Of a DNA stretch of 64,000 nt, positions 59,863 to 64,000 are shown piece by piece. The first letter of the stretch is position 1, and the number at the start of each line of letters is the position of its first letter. The stretch lies in the NCBI GenBank assembly GCA_035048495.1, contig CM068549.1:3133059-3197058 (forward strand), read 5' to 3'. The translations under genes were made by a program, and so were the position numbers. The notes under the pieces were generated by a model. It ran no database searches and was not told the origin of the DNA. It worked only from the letters and a program-made list of their open reading frames with translations. The DNA comes from Euptelea pleiosperma (Eukaryota > Streptophyta > Magnoliopsida > Ranunculales > Eupteleaceae).

Positions 59863-61643
59863 GGGTGTTCGGGAGTGCGAAAAAGGACGTAAAGACGGAA
59901 TTGGAAAGTTGCCAAATCGGAAAGCTGCTCCATTTGGACAGCTCGACCTTTTCGGGAAACTTTCTATTTTGTGTTTTTAGTGATTTTTAGCAGTTTTTTT
60001 TAAATTACTATTTTTAATGCCTCGGAAGGCCGAGTGCAATTTGTAATAATTTAGAAATTTTCCTGCTTTCCATATAACTGCTAGATCTTGTTCTAGGGTT
60101 TTTTAGAAACCCTAGATTAAGTGGAAAATACCAAAAAAAAATAAATTCAAAATTCAAAAAAATTAGGGTTTCATATTCTGCAGATTTTTTAGAAATCACC
60201 AATCCAGGATTTGCGATTTTTGGAAAGATTCTAAAATCTTGAAACTCTGCTTAATTAGGGTTTCCCCTCTTAGAAATTTCCTCTTTAGAAGAATTTCTAT
60301 CTTTAGAAATCTTCCGAATTTGGAAAAGTCTGCAAAAGGAAACACCCCAAATCTAGCAGAATTTCAATTTTGGGAAATTTCCAAAAATTATAAGGGATCT
60401 CGCAATCAAATCTTTCTTGGAAGATCTCCACCGTTCGGGAAACTTTCCAATCTAGGTATTTTCCAATCTGGGAATTCCTAAATTTTAACCCATTTCGAAC
60501 TTGGAAATTAATTCAAAAACTTGCCTAAATCTAGTGCTTGTTCAGTGAACCCTAAAAAGGCAAGGATCTTCCAAATAGACTCCCGAATACCTAGACCGTG
60601 CGATCTAACTTTTCTGCAGGAACACGATCCAGTGTGGGTAGAGAGCGAAAGCTCAAAGAGGTGGAGTCGGGCCCAAGCCCATTAGGATACCCCTCTCTAA
60701 CCCACGGAGGAGACCCCGTGGCGTGGCCCGCGGGAGGTAAGTCTCTATCCTCGCCTTGAGTGCGATACAGAGCATATTGGGTGAATCATTGCCGCTTGTC
60801 TATTTGCTTTTGCATACATATTAGTCGACTTGCGTGGCTTGGCCGTTAATCAATCAACTCTAAGAGAGCAGACCCAGCTCCAAAATTGAAACTGGTGGGA
60901 TTTCATCACCCACCTCATCACTCCAGCTGAAATTGATCCCCAGGATCCATCTATAATAAAAAAAATCAAGACGTAGAGCCAATTAGCCCGGTGTTCGAGG
61001 AAAAATCCACACAAAGCGAACCCGCTTAACATCCAATCGAAATAAGACCACGAGCGCGGGTCCCTGTTGTCTAACACACCCATAAGTCCCTGCTACTCAA
61101 GTACACTGAGCTCGACGTGGCATCTTGGACTATTCGGCGGTTAGTTGCGTGTGGATTAGGAACACGCACCAACCCTAGCTTAACCCGAGGGAACACTCTT
61201 CTTATACACTTGACCAATCCGGTTAGTCTGGGACGTACTTAAGACAGCCATTGTGCCGCACGTCTGTCTAGGCTTCGGATTGCCTTGTTGTTAACTAGAG
61301 TTAGTACTAAAGGATTCGCTTTGAAGAGTGTAGCCTGGTGAGAACCTAAGAGCAACAAAGTTAGTCCGGCGGTTAACAAGATAAACCAGTGGTCCGCCCA
61401 CTGTCATAATCTACTCTAGCCCCAAAACTAACAAGATAATGCCTAAAATATATCCTGATTGTTTAGAATAGGATTATCTGTGCTTGGTGTGCATCATTTA
61501 GAATCACTACTCCAGTCTCTCCTTTTGGCAACTTTTTGCCAAATCTTGGGCTTGCTTTGTCAAGTAGAAGCCCGATTGGACCTGTCTTAACCTTTACTGA
61601 TTCGATCTGAGAGTCAGTCTACCGCACCCCTCTATCGCTTCTA
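59863..61643 (+). other. Leader of the plus-strand element
   Basis: About 1.8 kb without a credible ORF. A strong donor-like GGGAG/GTAAGT lies at 60736/60737, so the leader could be spliced. The 3' part is a typical noncoding retroelement leader before the ATG at 61644. Confidence 0.55.
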
Positions 61644-63497
61644 ATGGCAGATGAACGGCCTTTGTATGAGACCTACTACAGTTTCTGTGAGAATCAAGGT
61701 GATCACTCTCAACAATGGTATGACAATTCTGCGTATCATCATGATACTCCAGTCTCGCACACTTCTACAGGGTATGATAATCTCCAAGATCCGGAGTACA
61801 ATTCTGTACTCCAAGAGCTTAAAAATTCAGTCTCTGCCCTTCGTGCCGCAGTCCAGCAACCTGTGTACCATTCCCAGTCTGTAAGATATTACCCTCCTAT
61901 CCAGCAAGATGTCTGTACCTGTCCATCTCCAATGCAGACCTCCTATGACAACACTTATTATCCGGATAATAGGAGTCACAATAACTTTGGTTGGGAACAG
62001 TCTGCCCTCCCGCAGCAATTGCCGCAGGATAATTATCCTTCCGGGTTCCATCAACCCAATGGAGAGTATGACTGGCAATACTCGCAATCCCAGTACCCGT
62101 CATATCCACAGAATGACTATTCTGATCAACAGTGGGCCCCTCAAGATTTTCAGAGTCAGCAACTAGTCCCAGACTCCACTTTGCCTTACAACTTTCATAC
62201 CCAGTCGGACTACAATCAAGAGTTCGCACCTCAGCTCCCCTTGGCTGAACCACCTCCGTTGGCTACTAAACCCGGTCTAGAGGACCTTCTCTCTCAGTAC
62301 ATTGCCCAGCAACAACAGTATTTCCAAGGTCTAGAGCACCAACAACAGTTATCTATGGAGAGCTTGGAGCAACGTCTAGTTCAATTAGAAAATGAGAGAG
62401 AGGAAGTCAACTTCACTAGCCCACCAATAGCCTATCTAGAGGAGAGTGACATGGCCACTGTCTATAATGAGGAGTCCTACAATTGGACCAAGTACCAGAA
62501 TTGCCAGGATGAAATAGAAGTTGTTACCACCCCTAGATCAAGCTTGATTATTGAGGAACCAGTGTATCCTTATACGGTGCCTTTAAAAGCACCACATCCT
62601 GAACATACCTCAGAGCAACCTATTTCTCACTCTCACACTGCTGCTTCTAACCTGGACCCTGAAGATGATCATCATGACACTGAGCTGTGTCTCGATTATA
62701 GGATCCCAACTGTCATTGATCTACCGTTCCTCCCCACCTCCCTTGGATTGTGCAACAATAGTGATGAACCCGAGTCTCAATCTTTGGGGCCCTTAACAGC
62801 ATCAACTTCTAGACCGAGCTCAGAGAAACCCAGTTCCATCTCTATCTCTGATAATTCTTCCTTTGCCCTGGATGCAGACATTCTCACTGATGAGCCATGT
62901 CTAGAACATGGGACTCCCGCTGTCCTGGACCTACCGATCCCTATCGAGGAGGAACATATTGAGTACAGGGATTGGAACATCCCTATCACATCAGGAAACA
63001 TCGAGAAAGAGGTCAACAGTTTTCACCCGTCACCCTACGTCGATATTTTCGATGACCCGTGTGCCGTAGAGAGTCTAACTCAGGACTCTCCCGAAGATAT
63101 ATTATCCAAGTGTCATGAACACTGTGAGTCTGACTTCATCTCGGAGTCCAACATTTCTGGTATTACTGATCTGCAGGAGTCTGCTCCATTCAGATACATT
63201 CCCGCAAAACTCAATGAGTTTGCGGCTCTGCTAACCACGGTCAGAGAACCCACTACTACTCCCCTCTCAGTCTTTACTGAGAAGCTTCTATCCCTCCCCG
63301 CTGAATTAAATGTTTTTGCGGGTCTACTCAGAGAAACCACTCCTACTCTCCTCTCAATCTTTACTGAGCAGCTTCGATCCCTCCCAGATCAACTCCGTAC
63401 TTTTGCCGGTCTGCTCAGAGAGCTCCCTGTCCTTCTCTCAGTCTACACTGAGAAAGACCTGTTCTACACAGGTATACCTAGACAAGGGATAGGATAG
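61644..63497 (+). CDS. 617-residue gag-tail-like ORF of a non-autonomous retrotransposon
   Basis: An uninterrupted ORF (MADERPLYETYY...) and the only long one in this element. Residues 1-210 are rich in Tyr, Gln, Pro and Ser. About 211-253 is a Gln-rich helix/coiled coil (LEDLLSQYIAQQQQYF, then LEQRLVQLENE) resembling the segment after the zinc knuckle in Athila-type gag. About 350-445 holds a diverged duplication (CLDYRIPTVIDLPF and CLEHGTPAVLDLPI). About 516-607 has three tandem repeats built on LPAELNVFAGLLRE and LSIFTEQLRS. I see no capsid domain, CCHC knuckle, protease or polymerase. It starts 1.8 kb after the primer binding site and is followed by the 3' region that follows integrase in the neighbouring element. 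Role unknown; perhaps particle assembly or RNA binding. The intact frame suggests youth or selection. Confidence 0.75.
   Translation: MADERPLYETYYSFCENQGDHSQQWYDNSAYHHDTPVSHTSTGYDNLQDPEYNSVLQELKNSVSALRAAVQQPVYHSQSVRYYPPIQQDVCTCPSPMQTSYDNTYYPDNRSHNNFGWEQSALPQQLPQDNYPSGFHQPNGEYDWQYSQSQYPSYPQNDYSDQQWAPQDFQSQQLVPDSTLPYNFHTQSDYNQEFAPQLPLAEPPPLATKPGLEDLLSQYIAQQQQYFQGLEHQQQLSMESLEQRLVQLENEREEVNFTSPPIAYLEESDMATVYNEESYNWTKYQNCQDEIEVVTTPRSSLIIEEPVYPYTVPLKAPHPEHTSEQPISHSHTAASNLDPEDDHHDTELCLDYRIPTVIDLPFLPTSLGLCNNSDEPESQSLGPLTASTSRPSSEKPSSISISDNSSFALDADILTDEPCLEHGTPAVLDLPIPIEEEHIEYRDWNIPITSGNIEKEVNSFHPSPYVDIFDDPCAVESLTQDSPEDILSKCHEHCESDFISESNISGITDLQESAPFRYIPAKLNEFAALLTTVREPTTTPLSVFTEKLLSLPAELNVFAGLLRETTPTLLSIFTEQLRSLPDQLRTFAGLLRELPVLLSVYTEKDLFYTGIPRQGIG
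63189..63464 (+). repeat. Three protein-level tandem repeats in the 617-residue ORF
   Basis: Units at about 63189-63293, 63294-63380 and 63381-63464 (35, 29 and 28 codons). Each follows L-P-x-x-L-x-x-F-A-x-L-L-R-E then L-S-x-[FY]-T-E. DNA identity between units is visible (CTCTCAGTCTTTACTGAGAAG-type words). Confidence 0.85.
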
Positions 63498-63529
63498 TTG
63501 TCTCTATTCCACCTTAGGTGTCAGGAAGA

Positions 63530-64000
63530 CTGCAGATTCACTCAGTCTCCATGAGTTTTATCCTGGTTGGGGGTACTTGATATACCCCCGTCATGTCTGG
63601 CTGAAGACGTAAAACTTAGCGCTTTCGGAAAGGCAATTCCGGTATTCCTAGAATACATGAGTCTCATGCATTTGTGATTATTGTTATATCTTTGGCAATG
63701 CAGGTACATTCATTCTTTCGATCATCAGGTATCACACACTGTCGAGTTTCTGCCGACTTGGTAACATCCTTCCTGAATCTTTGCATCATCATCACTGATT
63801 TGTTATCATTTTAGGTCCCGGTCGTGAGCACCGAGGACGGTGCTATATTTTGGTTGGGGGTGGGTATTTACCAAAACTCATGTATTCCTTTTGATAAATA
63901 TAGATATAGATAAAAAAAAAAAAAAAAAAAAAAGTTGTTTTTGGGGTGATTTCCGATGTTCTCCAAAAGTTTTCTAGAATTTCAAAAATGTGTCAAATAC
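63530..64000 (+). repeat. 3' region shared with the integrase-bearing element
   Basis: Matches 55680-55200 in inverted orientation with high identity from GGTTGGGGGT onward. Includes the GCGCTTTCGGAAAGG block, CACCGAGGACGGTGCT, an A run at about 63913-63933 and GTTCTCCAAAAGTTTTCTAG. The window ends within it. Confidence 0.9.

Noticed and set aside
61644..63497. The 617-codon ORF as a cellular gene
   Set aside because: It is preceded by LTR, primer binding site and leader, and followed by the retroelement 3' region, so it belongs to the element.

Overview
The window is nuclear DNA of a flowering plant. Evidence: a plant-type LRR receptor kinase gene with a short GT-AG intron, Ty3/gypsy and Ty1/copia LTR retrotransposons of plant type, many small foldback (MITE-like) elements, and a plastid-like trnC copy. 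It is overwhelmingly repetitive. I support one intact cellular protein gene, at 20254-23713, a PEPR1/PEPR2-like receptor kinase. The species cannot be named from the sequence.

Layout. 1-15090: one older LTR element with a degenerate 'putative plant transposon protein' ORF and a copia/SIRE-like 3' LTR (from 13476). It is cut three times by ~2.6-2.9 kb LTRs of one family, here called LTR-X (A 1221-4030, B-C 4625-9795, D 10253-12842), with 5-bp target-site duplications. 15090-19960: intergenic DNA with foldback elements, some with clean target duplications. 20254-23713: the receptor kinase gene. 23714-32930: intergenic DNA with more foldback elements, a short copia-like LTR and a decayed organelle-type trnC. 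32931-42450: a diverged LTR-X relative and two solo LTR-X copies (E 35278-39213, G 39857-42450).

42998-64000 is a Russian doll of three retrotransposons. The outermost is a minus-strand Tat-like gypsy element (3' LTR 42998-43873, an antisense extra ORF, decayed pol 47639-50913). Inserted in its pol is a minus-strand Athila/Tat-type element: 3' LTR F 50914-53734, polypurine tract, 3' untranslated region, and an integrase with DD35E residues (55689-57088). Inserted in that pol is a plus-strand element of the same LTR family: 5' LTR H 57089-59843, tRNA-Asp-type primer binding site, leader, and one 617-codon ORF. That ORF is followed directly by the same 3' region that follows integrase in the other element.

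The most unusual material is LTR-X. Its promoter is surrounded by several conserved palindromes, it carries a further CCGGAGTTGCAG-type palindrome downstream, and one copy is rearranged with an inversion breakpoint in that palindrome. The plus-strand element appears to be a non-autonomous derivative in which a gag-tail-derived ORF replaces gag-pol.
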